Positions 54,213 to 64,000 are shown, counted from the first letter of the stretch. The stretch: 64,000 nucleotides of DNA from Gammaproteobacteria bacterium (GCA_018819205.1 JAHJQE010000096.1:1-64000), one strand, 5' to 3'. Program-made: numbers and translations. Notes: a model not told the origin generated them from the letters alone.

Positions 54213-55101
54213 GTGCCGCCCCTGTGGATTCGGTACGTGCCTCGATGACGGCGGCGGAGAGGATCAGCGTTCCGCCGATCGCTTCACGCCAGGAAAGATG
54301 TTCACCACCGATCAGAACCGCCGAGATCACCGCCACTACCAGTTCGCCCAGCAGCAGGATGGCGGCACGGCCTGCATCCAGCCGCGCGACGCCGTAGAAA
54401 GTGACCAGCGTGCCGGGCAGTATCCACAACAAGCCGAGCGCCAGCATCGTACCGACCTGCTGGCCCTCGAGTGTGGGCAACGGTTTCCCGCCGAAAGTCA
54501 GGAAGCCCAATGCGATCAGCGCGCAGCCGCCTATCATCGCGCTCGCCCGTACCGAGTCGGTCAGATGATGGCCGACCCGCACCGCCACGTTGTTGAGCGC
54601 GAACGCCAGGCCGGACGAAAGCGCCAGCAGGTCGATCATCGACAGCGGCGCGGAGAACAGTTCCGGTCCACCCAGGGTCGCCACCAGGCCGGCCAGCGCC
54701 AGCAACAGCGAGATGAGGCGCAGACGCGTGAACGCCTCGCCGAGAAAGATGCGCGCCGCGATGATGGTCCACACCGGCGCAAGGAAGAACAGCAGCATCA
54801 CGCGCACCACGCTGCCTTCGGTGAGCGCGGTGACCAGCGAGGCATTGGCCCAGCCGCCCATCAGCATGATGATCGCCAGCAAGCCGAGCTGGTCGCGCCA
54901 CTGCGCCATACTGCGTAAGGCAAACGGCAACAGCAGCAGGGCAGCCAGTCCGTAAGCGAACACCTGCACGATGCTGCCGGCGACGCCGATGCCGTCCAGC
55001 GCCTTCAGCGGCCACCACAGCATGCCCCAGAACAGCGCGCCCACCAATAGCGAGCTGATCGCCATGCGCTCGCGGCGCGGCGCCAATGCTGTCATCGTCA
55101 T
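54196..55101 (-). CDS. EamA/DMT-superfamily transporter
   Basis: Ten hydrophobic segments; LLVGALFWGMLWWPLKAL...ARIFLGEAFTRLRLISLLLALAGLVA...GGEHLSWREAIGGTLILSAAVI. Confidence 0.88.
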   Translation of the reverse strand: MTMTALAPRRERMAISSLLVGALFWGMLWWPLKALDGIGVAGSIVQVFAYGLAALLLLPFALRSMAQWRDQLGLLAIIMLMGGWANASLVTALTEGSVVRVMLLFFLAPVWTIIAARIFLGEAFTRLRLISLLLALAGLVATLGGPELFSAPLSMIDLLALSSGLAFALNNVAVRVGHHLTDSVRASAMIGGCALIALGFLTFGGKPLPTLEGQQVGTMLALGLLWILPGTLVTFYGVARLDAGRAAILLLGELVVAVISAVLIGGEHLSWREAIGGTLILSAAVIEARTESTGAAHGQAA

Positions 55102-55102
55102 C

Positions 55103-56113
55103 TCACACCGCCGTCAGGAAAGAGACCGATACCGCGCCGATGAAACCCTCCGCCTTGCCGGCTGCAGTATCGACCACGCCGTAATCGTCGGACAACACGC
55201 GCGTCACGCGATGGCGATGGAACGGCAGCAGCAGTCTGGACATGGGAATGACCTGCCCGTTACTGTCGCCATACAGCTTGCGATGCAGCGCCGGTAATCG
55301 GTACCAGGGCACAGCCAGCTGCTCGTGATGCGCATTGTGGTAGGGGAAGTTCAGGATCAGCAGGTTCAGCCACGGCCGGCACACGCTGACCAGATTGGAA
55401 TAAGTGTTGCCCTGCTCATAGGCTTTGTCGCGCAGCTTTTCGTCCGGCACCTTGTCGCTCTCCAGGATGGCATACGCATCGTAGGTATGCTGGAAGGCAT
55501 CGGCGAAACGCAGCACGGTGACCATGACCAGGTAGGCAACAACGTACAGCAGCAGCGCCTGCATCGAATAATAAGCCAGCATTGCGAACGCGATGCCGCG
55601 CAGCAGCAGGATCAGCGCGACGCGCTTGCGGTCCGCGCGCCGTTCTTCGCGCAGGAACGGCAAAGCGATGACGAAGGCGTGCATCAGCAACTCGACTGCC
55701 GGGATGTACAGCCACTCCAGCAACAGCATGAAGCGGCGAAGTGGCGCAGGCAGGGACCGGACCAGCGCCTTGGTGTCCAGACTGATCACGTCGGCGCGAT
55801 CGACATGATGGCGCACATGTTTGTGTCGCAGATGCTCATAGCGCGCGTAGCAGCTGCCGGTGAGCCAGATCATCAACACACCACCCCATGAATTTGCGTC
55901 GTGGCGCGCAAATATCGTGTCGTGTGCGAACTCGTGGAACAGATAGGCGGCGATGATGAGCGCGTGGGCGAACCACAGCGTGGCCAACGATGCCACGGCC
56001 AGATTGCTGCTCGTCATCAACCACAAGCCGACCCCGTAGCCGCTCAGGGCATAGGTGATGGCGAGGGAATTCGGAAGGATGCCATCTGCATGGCGAAAGA
56101 TGCGCGTGCGCAT
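55103..56113 (-). CDS. Membrane fatty-acid desaturase/alkane hydroxylase-type di-iron protein
   Basis: Histidine boxes HEFAHD, HLRHKHVRHH, HNAHHEQL. Confidence 0.88.
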   Translation of the reverse strand: MRTRIFRHADGILPNSLAITYALSGYGVGLWLMTSSNLAVASLATLWFAHALIIAAYLFHEFAHDTIFARHDANSWGGVLMIWLTGSCYARYEHLRHKHVRHHVDRADVISLDTKALVRSLPAPLRRFMLLLEWLYIPAVELLMHAFVIALPFLREERRADRKRVALILLLRGIAFAMLAYYSMQALLLYVVAYLVMVTVLRFADAFQHTYDAYAILESDKVPDEKLRDKAYEQGNTYSNLVSVCRPWLNLLILNFPYHNAHHEQLAVPWYRLPALHRKLYGDSNGQVIPMSRLLLPFHRHRVTRVLSDDYGVVDTAAGKAEGFIGAVSVSFLTAV

Positions 56114-56129
56114 AGTGACTCCTTAAGAA

Positions 56130-56161
56130 CGCCCCTGCTTGCGACAACGCTCGCAGGGGCG
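56130..56161. terminator. Intergenic hairpin between the binding-protein and desaturase genes
   Basis: CGCCCCTGC ... GCAGGGGCG 9-bp perfect stem; no T-run on the minus strand. Confidence 0.4.
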
Positions 56162-56169
56162 ATACCGCA

Positions 56170-57150
56170 TTACTTCATGACTGCCTTGACGAAGCTGTCG
56201 TCGATAGTGGTCTCGATGGCGACCGGCTTCTTGATCTGACCGCTCTTGATCAGGATCTCGTTGATCACCTCACCGCTGACGAAGTAGGACTTGGTGTCCT
56301 TGCCCGGCTTGAACGGCTGGCCCATCTCTTTCAGCGGGATGTTGTACACACCTTCCAGCTGTTCCAGCACTTCCTTGCCCGACACGCCGATGGCCTTGCC
56401 GATGATGTCGGAAGCTTCCTTCGGATGCGACTTCATGTAGGCCAGACCTTCCAGATAGGCCTTGATCAGCGCAGTGACTTCCTTGCCGTTCTTCTTGATA
56501 TACGCCTCGTCGAACACCAGCACGTCAGCGATCAGGCCGGGTGCTTCTTTCGAGGAATAGATCACGTGGAACTGCTTGCCGTCACCCATACCGAGGATCT
56601 GTGACACGTTCGGCTCGTAGGTCGTACCGGCTGGTACAGCCTTGGAAGCCATTGCGGACGGGATCGCTTCCGGTGTCATGTTGATCGGGCTGATGTCCTT
56701 GTCGCTCATGCCGTTGATCTTCAGCGCATAAGAGATCAGGAAATCTGAAGGGGACAACGGTGCATAGGCGACCTTCTTGCCTTTCAGGTCGGTGATCTTG
56801 TTGATCGACATATCCGCCAGCACGGCATCGCCGCCGTTGGAATAGTCGATGGGCATCACCACCTTGAACACCTGACCCTGCGCCGCCGCACCGATCACTT
56901 GGTCGAAGGTCATCAATGCACCGTCCACTGCCTTGCCCGCAACGGCGGAAGGCAGCATGGCCGGATCGGCGAAGGTCTGCAGGGTGACTTTCAGGCCCTG
57001 CTTCTTGTACATGTCCATGCCTTCTGCCACGTAGAACGGCGAGTAGCCGATCCATGTGGTCAGCGCGATCTTGACCGGTGTCGCAGCGCCTGCCGAGAAC
57101 GAAGCCGCCAGCAATGCTACGGCTGCCATAAGTTTCTTGATATCCATCAT
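56170..57150 (-). CDS. ABC transporter substrate-binding protein, NitT/TauT-like
   Basis: Signal peptide; VKIALTTWIGYSPFYVAEGMDMYKKQGLKVTLQTFADPAMLPSAVAGKAVDGALMTFDQVIGAAAQG. Confidence 0.88.
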   Translation of the reverse strand: MMDIKKLMAAVALLAASFSAGAATPVKIALTTWIGYSPFYVAEGMDMYKKQGLKVTLQTFADPAMLPSAVAGKAVDGALMTFDQVIGAAAQGQVFKVVMPIDYSNGGDAVLADMSINKITDLKGKKVAYAPLSPSDFLISYALKINGMSDKDISPINMTPEAIPSAMASKAVPAGTTYEPNVSQILGMGDGKQFHVIYSSKEAPGLIADVLVFDEAYIKKNGKEVTALIKAYLEGLAYMKSHPKEASDIIGKAIGVSGKEVLEQLEGVYNIPLKEMGQPFKPGKDTKSYFVSGEVINEILIKSGQIKKPVAIETTIDDSFVKAVMK

Positions 57151-57221
57151 GCTATCTCCTGTTTAAGTTGACCAACCGTTACCGGGGGCGGTGTTTACCC
57201 CCACTGACTACAAACCTTTCA

Positions 57222-57239
57222 CAGCAGATTGCATGCCAA
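57222..57239 (-). promoter_or_regulatory. Predicted sigma54 promoter for the binding-protein gene
   Basis: Minus strand TTGGCATG-CAAT-CTGCT; GG-N10-GC spacing preserved. Confidence 0.5.
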
Positions 57240-57349
57240 CCATGCTGTGCGGCGTTCTGGCCTGCTCCGCCGGTACTGCCACTGCTTGATACTGTGATCT
57301 GCGCACCCGTTTCGGGCGTCGCATACACGCGATGCACGATGTTGGATTG

Positions 57350-58207
57350 CTATGCATCGTTCGCCTGTGCGATACCCTTTTTCCATTCCTGGAAATGTCC
57401 ACGCTCCGTGTCGCCCATCCAGGCATTGATCTCCCACAGATCGGCGACCGGCTGTTTCGTGAAAGGCAGGGTGTGCAAATAACCGTCCGGACCGAACTCG
57501 GGTGTCATGCTGCTGAGCGCGCGACCTTCAGCCAATTGCACGCTCCAGATCGCCTCCCAATAACGCTGATGTGAGGCCAGCGCCGCGGCATATTCCGGTG
57601 CAGCCGGATGCGGCACCTGTGGCCCTTGGTCATAGCCGACGCGCGCGTGGATGTGGTGCGCATGTTTCGCCACCTCCAGTACGGCATCCCAGTCGTCATC
57701 CAGTTGCCGTTCCAGCACCACCACCCAGTGGCTGAAATCGCAGGTGAGCTTCAGTTCCGGCAAGCGTTCCAGCACAGCCAGCGTGACCCACGGGTTGAAC
57801 AGCGAACGGCTGCGATGCGTCTCGAAACTGCACGCGATGCCCATGCGTGCCGCGATCTCCTGCGACTCACCGAGGAAACGCACGCTCTGCTCCAGCGTCC
57901 ACGCATCGCAACCGCCGATCACCGTGACCCATTGCGGATCGAGTGAGCGGCCCAGTTGCAACTGGCGTTCGACATCGGCGATGTGTTCCAGCACCGTGTC
58001 ATGGCGGCGCGGCACATAGTTGCCGCCGGTGACGATCTCCTGGATGTAGGCCAGCCCGCGCGCCTGCAACACGTCGCGCAATTCGTCGCGCGGCAGGTTA
58101 TCGGCATTGCCTTCCAACCCGGCGAAGCCTGCGTCCAGCGCCTGTGCGGCCGCGACATCCAGTGCGCCCTGATGTCCCCACATCGTCTTGTACAGTTGCA
58201 GTTCCAT
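57350..58207 (-). CDS. Sugar-phosphate-isomerase/AP-endonuclease-2-like TIM-barrel protein
   Basis: MELQLYKTMWGHQGALDVAAAQALDAGFAGLEGN...CSFETHRSRSLFNPW...KLTCDFSHWVVVLER...HIHARVGYDQGPQVPHP. ATG sits just after the atzF stop. Confidence 0.85.
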   Translation of the reverse strand: MELQLYKTMWGHQGALDVAAAQALDAGFAGLEGNADNLPRDELRDVLQARGLAYIQEIVTGGNYVPRRHDTVLEHIADVERQLQLGRSLDPQWVTVIGGCDAWTLEQSVRFLGESQEIAARMGIACSFETHRSRSLFNPWVTLAVLERLPELKLTCDFSHWVVVLERQLDDDWDAVLEVAKHAHHIHARVGYDQGPQVPHPAAPEYAAALASHQRYWEAIWSVQLAEGRALSSMTPEFGPDGYLHTLPFTKQPVADLWEINAWMGDTERGHFQEWKKGIAQANDA

Positions 58208-58209
58208 GC

Positions 58210-59973
58210 TCAGGCGCCGCGCTGTGCCAGATACGCGCGCCAGCCGCCGTAGCCAGTGATGTCTTCCGCCTCCGCGACTGCGTACTGCTCGCACATGAAA
58301 CCCGCTACCGATGTTCCGTCCGCAAGCATCAGCGTGCCGATGCCGAGCGGAGCGGGAATGCCCGCCACAAAAGAACCGAACTCGCGGTCTGCCATCTCCC
58401 ACACTTCCACTGCGATGGCATCGCCGCCCTGTGCCACGCGCACCATGCCGGGACGATACGGCGGGCCGCCGGGCAGGGCATACAGTTTGTAATCGGGGCT
58501 GCTGTGCGTGCGTGCGACCAGATGTGCGCCGCGACTGGTGAGCTGATGATTGAGCGGCAGACCTGCGAGGTGTGCACCGCACACCGCGACACGCACGCGA
58601 CCGCCTTGCACCTGCGGCAGCGGCAGGTCCGGGCTTGAGCTGTGGCTCAGACGTTCTGCCAGTTGCAGCAGCGGCACATCCTGATGCGCCTGCGCCACCA
58701 GCGTGACACCGAACGGCAGGCCGTCCTGCTGAAAACCGGCAGGCACCGCGAGCGCCGCGCAATCCAGCAGATTCATGAAGTTGGTGTAATAGCCCAAGTT
58801 CGCATTCAGCCTGATCGGGTCGGCTTCCATCTCGGCGATGCGATAGATGGTGCCGGCGGTCGGCGTCACCAGACAGTCGATCTTGCCCCAGGTCAGAGCG
58901 GCTTCGGCGCGCAAGGCTTGCAGTTTGTACATTCCGTCAAAGGTGTCGGCGGCGGAGAACTTCTTTGCCCCCGCGATGATCTCGCGCACCACGGGATTGA
59001 TCGCATCGGCATGTGCATCGAAGAATTCACGGATCGCGGCATAGCGTTCCGCCACCCAGGGGCCCTCGTACAACAACCGCGCAGATTTCAGGAAGGGCAG
59101 GAAATCGATCTCCACTTTCTGTCCGCCGCTGGCTTCCATTGCCGCGACACTTTTCTGGAACAGCACCGCCGCATCCTGATTGCCGAAGAACTGCAATTGA
59201 TCCGCACGCGGCACACCGAAACGGAAAGACTCGGCGCGACCAAAATCGAAACCATGAGTGAGCGCCTGACGCGAATAGGCATCCTGTTCGTCCAGCATCG
59301 TTGCGACAGACAGCACGGTAGATGCGTCCGCCGTGTTGAGCGCGAAGATGGACACGCAATCCAGCGAGCGGCAGGCAGGCACCACGCCACGCGTGGAGAG
59401 CCAGCCGCGCGTGGGCTTCACGCCGACCAGATTGTTGAATGCGGCCGGTACGCGACCTGAGCCGGCAGTGTCGGTGCCCAGACTGAAACTCACCTGCCCC
59501 AGCGCGACCGCCACCGCCGAACCGGAGCTGGAACCGCCCGAGATGTAATCCGGGTCATACGCATTGCGGCAGGCACCATGCGGTGAGCGCGTACCGTTCA
59601 GACCGGTGGCGAACTGGTCGAGGTTGGTCTTGCCGATGGGGATCGCCCCGGCGTTGATGAGCAGACGCACCACCGTCGCATGCCGTTGCGGATGGTAGGC
59701 GTACTCGGCACAACCGGCCGTTGTCGGCGCACCGGCCAGATCGATGTTGTCCTTGATGGCGAATGGGATGCCATACAGCGGCAACTCGGCCGGGTTCTTG
59801 TCCATCAAAGCGGCAACATAATTTTCAATTTCTTCCAGCGGCAAGCGATAGATCCACACATGGTGCGGATCGTCGCCGATGCGCGCGACGATGTCCTGCA
59901 TCACTTCGCGCGGATGGATCTCACCGGCCAGATAACGGCGGCGCAGGGTGGCGATGTTCAGATCGTGCTTCAT
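58210..59973 (-). CDS. atzF: Allophanate hydrolase (amidase signature plus C-terminal domain)
   Basis: GIPFAIKDNIDLAGAPTTAGC...DPDYISGGSSSGSAVAVALGQVSFSLGTDTAGSGRVPAAFNNLVGVKPTRGWLSTRGVVPACRSLDCVSIFA. Confidence 0.93.
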   Translation of the reverse strand: MKHDLNIATLRRRYLAGEIHPREVMQDIVARIGDDPHHVWIYRLPLEEIENYVAALMDKNPAELPLYGIPFAIKDNIDLAGAPTTAGCAEYAYHPQRHATVVRLLINAGAIPIGKTNLDQFATGLNGTRSPHGACRNAYDPDYISGGSSSGSAVAVALGQVSFSLGTDTAGSGRVPAAFNNLVGVKPTRGWLSTRGVVPACRSLDCVSIFALNTADASTVLSVATMLDEQDAYSRQALTHGFDFGRAESFRFGVPRADQLQFFGNQDAAVLFQKSVAAMEASGGQKVEIDFLPFLKSARLLYEGPWVAERYAAIREFFDAHADAINPVVREIIAGAKKFSAADTFDGMYKLQALRAEAALTWGKIDCLVTPTAGTIYRIAEMEADPIRLNANLGYYTNFMNLLDCAALAVPAGFQQDGLPFGVTLVAQAHQDVPLLQLAERLSHSSSPDLPLPQVQGGRVRVAVCGAHLAGLPLNHQLTSRGAHLVARTHSSPDYKLYALPGGPPYRPGMVRVAQGGDAIAVEVWEMADREFGSFVAGIPAPLGIGTLMLADGTSVAGFMCEQYAVAEAEDITGYGGWRAYLAQRGA

Positions 59974-59980
59974 AGCGTCC

Positions 59981-62900
59981 TCACACCTCACCCTGGATGA
60001 CCAGCAGGTCCTGACCTGCCGCGACCTGACCGCCGGTGCGGCAACTCATCTGGATCACCTCGCCGTCGCACGGTGCGACCACGGCGATCTCCATCTTCAT
60101 CGACTCGATCACCACCAGCGTGTCACCCGCTTTGACCTTGCTGCCCACTCCGGCCGGGATCGCCCACACATTGCCTGCGACGTGTGCCGCGACCGCACGG
60201 CTGCCGGGCGGCAGGTCGAGTTCGCTGTCCGCACCGGCCTCTGCCACGCTGCTGTCGCTCGCGTATTCGGCCTGACCGTTGGCCTTCCACATCTCGCGCT
60301 CGGCCGCGAAGGCGGCACGCTGTGTGTCGCGGAATGCGCTGATCTCTTTATCGTTGTCCTGCAGATACCGGTTGTAGTCCTTCAGACTGAAAGTGCTCTC
60401 TTCGACCTTGAGCTGGAAGCGGCCGGCCACGAAGTCTTCGCGCATCTTCAGCAGTTCCTGCTCAGACACCGGGTAGAAGCGGATCTGGTCGAAGAAGCGC
60501 AGCAGCCATGGCTTGCCTTCCTTGAAGTCCCGCGTCTGCTTGTAACGGTTCCACATCTGGATGGTGCGGCCGACGAACTGGTAACCGCCGGGACCTTCCA
60601 TGCCGTACACGCACATGTAAGCGCCGCCGATGCCGACCGCGTTCTCCGGCGTCCAGGTGCGCGCCGGGTTGTATTTGGTGGTGACCAGACGGTGACGCGG
60701 ATCGAGCGGCGTGGCCACCGGCGCACCGAGATACACGTCGCCCAACCCCATCACCAGATAGCTCGCCTCGAACACAATGTTCTTCACCGTCTCGATATCC
60801 TCGATGCCGTTGATGCGGCGGATGAACTCGATGTTGCTCGGGCACCAAGGGGCATCCTTGCGCACCGACTGCATGTATTTCTCGATGGCCAGCTTGGTGG
60901 ACGGATCGTCCCATGACAACGGCAGGTGCACGATGCGGGTCGGCACCTGCATGTCGTCTATCGGCGGCAGTTTCTTCTCGGCCTTGACCAGCAGCTTCAC
61001 CAGCGCCTCGCGCGCCAGCACACGGCTGTCGAAATGGATCTGCAGCGAACGGATGCCCGGTGTCAGGTCGAGGATGCCGGGCAGGCTGCCGTCGGTTACC
61101 GCGCCCTGCACCCATTCCATCAGCGCATGCACGCGGAAGCGCAGGTTGAGGTCGAGCACCAGCGGGCCGTATTCGATGAGCAGATTGCGGTCGCCGGACT
61201 GGCGATACACCACCTGCACCTGTTCTCCCTTGGCGGGGATGGTATGCACGATGGGGCTACCCATCTTTTGCTCAGCCGGGTAGTCGTCGATCTGCTGCGG
61301 CAATTGCAGTTGCGCGATGGTCGCGTCCTGCAAGCGTTCCAGATGGTTGGCCTGTTGCAGCGACATGAAACGGAAACGCACCGTATCGCCCGGGCGCAGC
61401 TGGCCCATCTTCCACAACTCGGCCTGCACGATGGTGACCGGGCACACGAAGCCGCCCAGGCTGGGACCGTCCGGGCCGAGGATGACCGGCATGTCGCCGG
61501 TGAAATCCACCGCGCCGATGGCATAGGCGTTGTCGTGGATGTTGGACGGATGCAGCCCCGCCTCGCCGCCGTCCTGCCGCGCCCATTGCGGCTTGGGGCC
61601 GATCAGGCGCACGCCGGTGCGGCTGGAGTTGTAGTGCACCTCCCAGTCGGTGGCGAAGAAGGTCGCTATATCGGCTGGAGTGAAGAAATCGGGCGCGCCG
61701 TGCGGGCCGTATAGCACACCGATCTCCCATTGCTTGCTGTAGCTCGGCAACAGCTCGGACGGCAACGTGCGCTGCTCATAAGTTTCCGATGCCACACCCA
61801 GGTGAAGCACATCACCGGTGCGCAAGGTGCGCCCGCCGTGACCGCCGAACTGGCCCAGCGTGAAGGTGGATCTGCTGCCCAGATAATCCGGCACGTCGAA
61901 ACCGCCCGCCGCCGCCAGATAGCTGCGGCAACCGCCGCCCTGTACCGCGCCCAGGCGCAGCACGCTGCCAGCCTTCACCGCATGGCTGCGCCAGAATTTC
62001 AGCGGCTTGCCGTCCAGCTCGGCTTTCATGTCAGCGCCGGTCAGCGCGATCACGATGTCCTGGTTGAACTTCAGCGTCGGGCCGGACACGGTCAGTTCCA
62101 GTCCGGCGGCCTCGGCCGCATTGCCCACCAGCTGGTTACCCAGACGGAACGCCAGCGCATCCATAGGACCGGAAGGCGGCACGCCGATGTTCCAGTAACC
62201 GAGACGGCCGGGATAGTCCTGGATGCTGCTCTGCACACCGGGTTCCAGTACGTCGATGGTATGCGGCTGGTAGTGGAAACCGTTCAGGTAGCGCGTGATC
62301 TGCCGGCCTTCGGCGAACACATTGTCGGCCACGATCTGGCGCAGGTAATCGAGGTTGGTCTCGATGCCGTCCACGCGCGTTTCGGCCAGCGCCGCACTCA
62401 TCTTCTCCAGTGCGGACTCGCGGTTCATCGCCTTGACGATGATCTTGGCGATCATCGGGTCATAGTAGGGCGGCACTTCGCTGCCGCGCTCCACCCAGGT
62501 CTCGTTGCGTGCATTGGCGGAGAATTCGACGCCGCTCAGCACGCCGCTGGAAGGCTGGAAGTTCTTGTTCGGGTCTTCCGCATACAGGCGCACCTGGATG
62601 GATGAACCCTTGGGCTTGATCTCGATGTTCACCAGCGCGGGTAACTCACCTGCGGCCTGTAACATCATCCACTCGACCAGATCGACACCGGTCACTTCTT
62701 CGGTGACGCCGTGCTCCACCTGCAAGCGCGTGTTCACTTCGAGGAAGTAGAACTCGCCGCTCAAGGCATCGAATACGAACTCCACCGTGCCTGCTGACTG
62801 GTAGCCGACGGCCTTGCCCAAACGCACGGCCGTATCCAGCAGATGCTTTCTGACTTCCGGGGTGATGTTGGGCGCGGGCGTCTCTTCGATCACCTTCTGG

Positions 62901-63601
62901 TTGCGGCGCTGCACCGAGCAGTCGCGCTCGCCCAGTGCGATCACGCCGCCTTTGCCGTCACCGAACAACTGCACTTCGATGTGGCGCGCATGCTCGACAT
63001 ACTTCTCCAGATAGATGCCGGCGTCCTTGAAGTTGGCGCGTGCCAGACGTTCCACCGACTGGAACGCTTCGCTCAGTTCGTCCGCGCTCCAGCACAGGCG
63101 CATGCCGATACCGCCGCCACCTGCCGTGCTCTTGATCATCACCGGGTAGCCGATGCGCGAGGCCTCGGCATGCGCGTGCCCGACGTCGGTCAGCAGTCCG
63201 CTGCCCGGCAACAATGGCACACCGTTCTGTTCGGCCAGCTCGCGCGCGGTGTGCTTCAGGCCGAAGCGGCGCATCTGGTCCGGTGTCGGGCCGATGAACA
63301 CCACGCCTGCTTGTGCGCATTGTTCAGCAAAGCCCGCGTTCTCGGACAGGAAACCGTAGCCGGGATGGATAGCCTGCGCGCCGATCTTCAATGCGACTTC
63401 GAGGATGTGCTCGCCGCGCAGATAACTGTCCGCTGCGGCTGCAGTGCCGATGCATACGGCTTCGTCCGCCATCTGCACATGCAGCGAACGGGCATCGGCT
63501 TCCGAATACACCGCCACGGAGCGGACACCCATCTTGTTCAGGGTGCGGATGATGCGGCAGGCGATCGCGCCGCGATTGGCTATCAAGACTTTATCGAACA
63601 T
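59981..63601 (-). CDS. Urea carboxylase-family enzyme (biotin carboxylase, KipI/KipA-like, BCCP domains), possible guanidine carboxylase
   Basis: [25 protein letters not shown]...; KipA/KipI-like region; C-term biotinyl motif [19 protein letters not shown]. Confidence 0.93.
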   Translation of the reverse strand: MFDKVLIANRGAIACRIIRTLNKMGVRSVAVYSEADARSLHVQMADEAVCIGTAAAADSYLRGEHILEVALKIGAQAIHPGYGFLSENAGFAEQCAQAGVVFIGPTPDQMRRFGLKHTARELAEQNGVPLLPGSGLLTDVGHAHAEASRIGYPVMIKSTAGGGGIGMRLCWSADELSEAFQSVERLARANFKDAGIYLEKYVEHARHIEVQLFGDGKGGVIALGERDCSVQRRNQKVIEETPAPNITPEVRKHLLDTAVRLGKAVGYQSAGTVEFVFDALSGEFYFLEVNTRLQVEHGVTEEVTGVDLVEWMMLQAAGELPALVNIEIKPKGSSIQVRLYAEDPNKNFQPSSGVLSGVEFSANARNETWVERGSEVPPYYDPMIAKIIVKAMNRESALEKMSAALAETRVDGIETNLDYLRQIVADNVFAEGRQITRYLNGFHYQPHTIDVLEPGVQSSIQDYPGRLGYWNIGVPPSGPMDALAFRLGNQLVGNAAEAAGLELTVSGPTLKFNQDIVIALTGADMKAELDGKPLKFWRSHAVKAGSVLRLGAVQGGGCRSYLAAAGGFDVPDYLGSRSTFTLGQFGGHGGRTLRTGDVLHLGVASETYEQRTLPSELLPSYSKQWEIGVLYGPHGAPDFFTPADIATFFATDWEVHYNSSRTGVRLIGPKPQWARQDGGEAGLHPSNIHDNAYAIGAVDFTGDMPVILGPDGPSLGGFVCPVTIVQAELWKMGQLRPGDTVRFRFMSLQQANHLERLQDATIAQLQLPQQIDDYPAEQKMGSPIVHTIPAKGEQVQVVYRQSGDRNLLIEYGPLVLDLNLRFRVHALMEWVQGAVTDGSLPGILDLTPGIRSLQIHFDSRVLAREALVKLLVKAEKKLPPIDDMQVPTRIVHLPLSWDDPSTKLAIEKYMQSVRKDAPWCPSNIEFIRRINGIEDIETVKNIVFEASYLVMGLGDVYLGAPVATPLDPRHRLVTTKYNPARTWTPENAVGIGGAYMCVYGMEGPGGYQFVGRTIQMWNRYKQTRDFKEGKPWLLRFFDQIRFYPVSEQELLKMREDFVAGRFQLKVEESTFSLKDYNRYLQDNDKEISAFRDTQRAAFAAEREMWKANGQAEYASDSSVAEAGADSELDLPPGSRAVAAHVAGNVWAIPAGVGSKVKAGDTLVVIESMKMEIAVVAPCDGEVIQMSCRTGGQVAAGQDLLVIQGEV

Positions 63602-63672
63602 GGTTCTTCACCTGTATCGCAGGTCGTCCTGCGTATTGGTCAGGCATCCGGTCGTCCGGATGCGCGGATTCA

Positions 63673-64000
63673 TCAAGCAGCGGCGTCCCAGATCAGCAAC
63701 TGCACCGGCGTCGGGTTGTAGGCGTTGCAGGGGTTGTTCAGTTGCGGGCAGTTGGAGATCAGCACGAACACATCCATCTCGGCGCGCATCTCGACATACT
63801 TGCCGGCTGCGGAGATGCCGTCGGCGAAGGTCAGCTCGCCCTGCGGTGTCACCGGCACGTTCATGAAGAAGTTCACATTGGCAGTAAGGTCGCGCTTGTC
63901 CATGCCGCAATCGCAATGGCCCAAGGCGTGCAGGAAGCTGTCGCGGCAGCTGTGCATGTATTTCTTGTCGGTGGCGTAACGCACCGAGTTGCTCTCGGCG
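63673..64000 (-). CDS. DUF1989 urea-carboxylase-associated protein (UAAP/carboxyguanidine deiminase-type), 5' end outside window
   Basis: Open frame to the window edge: [104 protein letters not shown]. Confidence 0.88.
   Translation of the reverse strand, partial: AESNSVRYATDKKYMHSCRDSFLHALGHCDCGMDKRDLTANVNFFMNVPVTPQGELTFADGISAAGKYVEMRAEMDVFVLISNCPQLNNPCNAYNPTPVQLLIWDAAA

Noticed and set aside
57150-57350. Possible guanidine riboswitch before the binding-protein gene
   Set aside because: The GGGGG...CCCCC hairpin near 57192-57212 lacks the guanidine-I, -II (paired ACGR loops) or -III patterns I could recall.
57350-58762. 470-aa version of the TIM-barrel ORF
   Set aside because: The N-terminal 185 residues overlap atzF out of frame and look non-coding; the conserved protein starts at MELQLYKTMW (58207).
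63608-63916. 102-aa ORF at the window end
   Set aside because: Wrong frame; the DUF1989 protein occupies this region in another frame that runs off the window.

Overview
The window is a gene-dense chromosomal segment of a betaproteobacterium. A Nitrosomonadales/Gallionellaceae-like host is my inference from gene content; it was not tested. No phage, IS element, CRISPR array, rRNA or tRNA was recognised. Contents in order: partial gltB (-); an Ig-like-repeat lipoprotein (+); dgt-aroB-aroK-pilQPONM (-); a PBP1A gene and a small nucleotidyltransferase-like gene (+); hemB; engB-hemL-thiE-thiD-rsmA-pdxA-surA-lptD (-); amgK-murU-pepP-ubiH-cyclase/FHA (+); mpl, a DUF486 protein, a four-subunit 2-oxoacid:acceptor oxidoreductase with a GltD-like subunit, two FKBP genes, an HNH endonuclease, metH, comM and ubiK (-); a TIGR02001-type porin-glnK-amtB operon (+); an orphan napA-napB pair (+); and a co-directional (-) nitrogen-compound locus (lactonase-like MBL, cysteine hydrolase, EamA, desaturase, NitT/TauT-type binding protein, TIM-barrel protein, allophanate hydrolase, urea/guanidine carboxylase, DUF1989 protein). 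The most interesting signals are: (1) a candidate sRNA between hemB and engB, with a sigmaE/AlgU-like promoter, an exposed CUCCUCCC element and an intrinsic terminator, in the position and orientation of Spot 42/ErsA; (2) two sigma54/NtrC-like promoter regions, before porin-glnK-amtB and before the orphan binding protein; (3) a tightly coupled four-gene cassette (desaturase/EamA/cysteine hydrolase/MBL) attached to a probable guanidine-degradation locus; (4) an epsilonproteobacterial-type NapA without napC/D/G/H; (5) an HNH-repeat endonuclease starting on the metH stop codon. All family calls were made by eye from the translations, with no database search.
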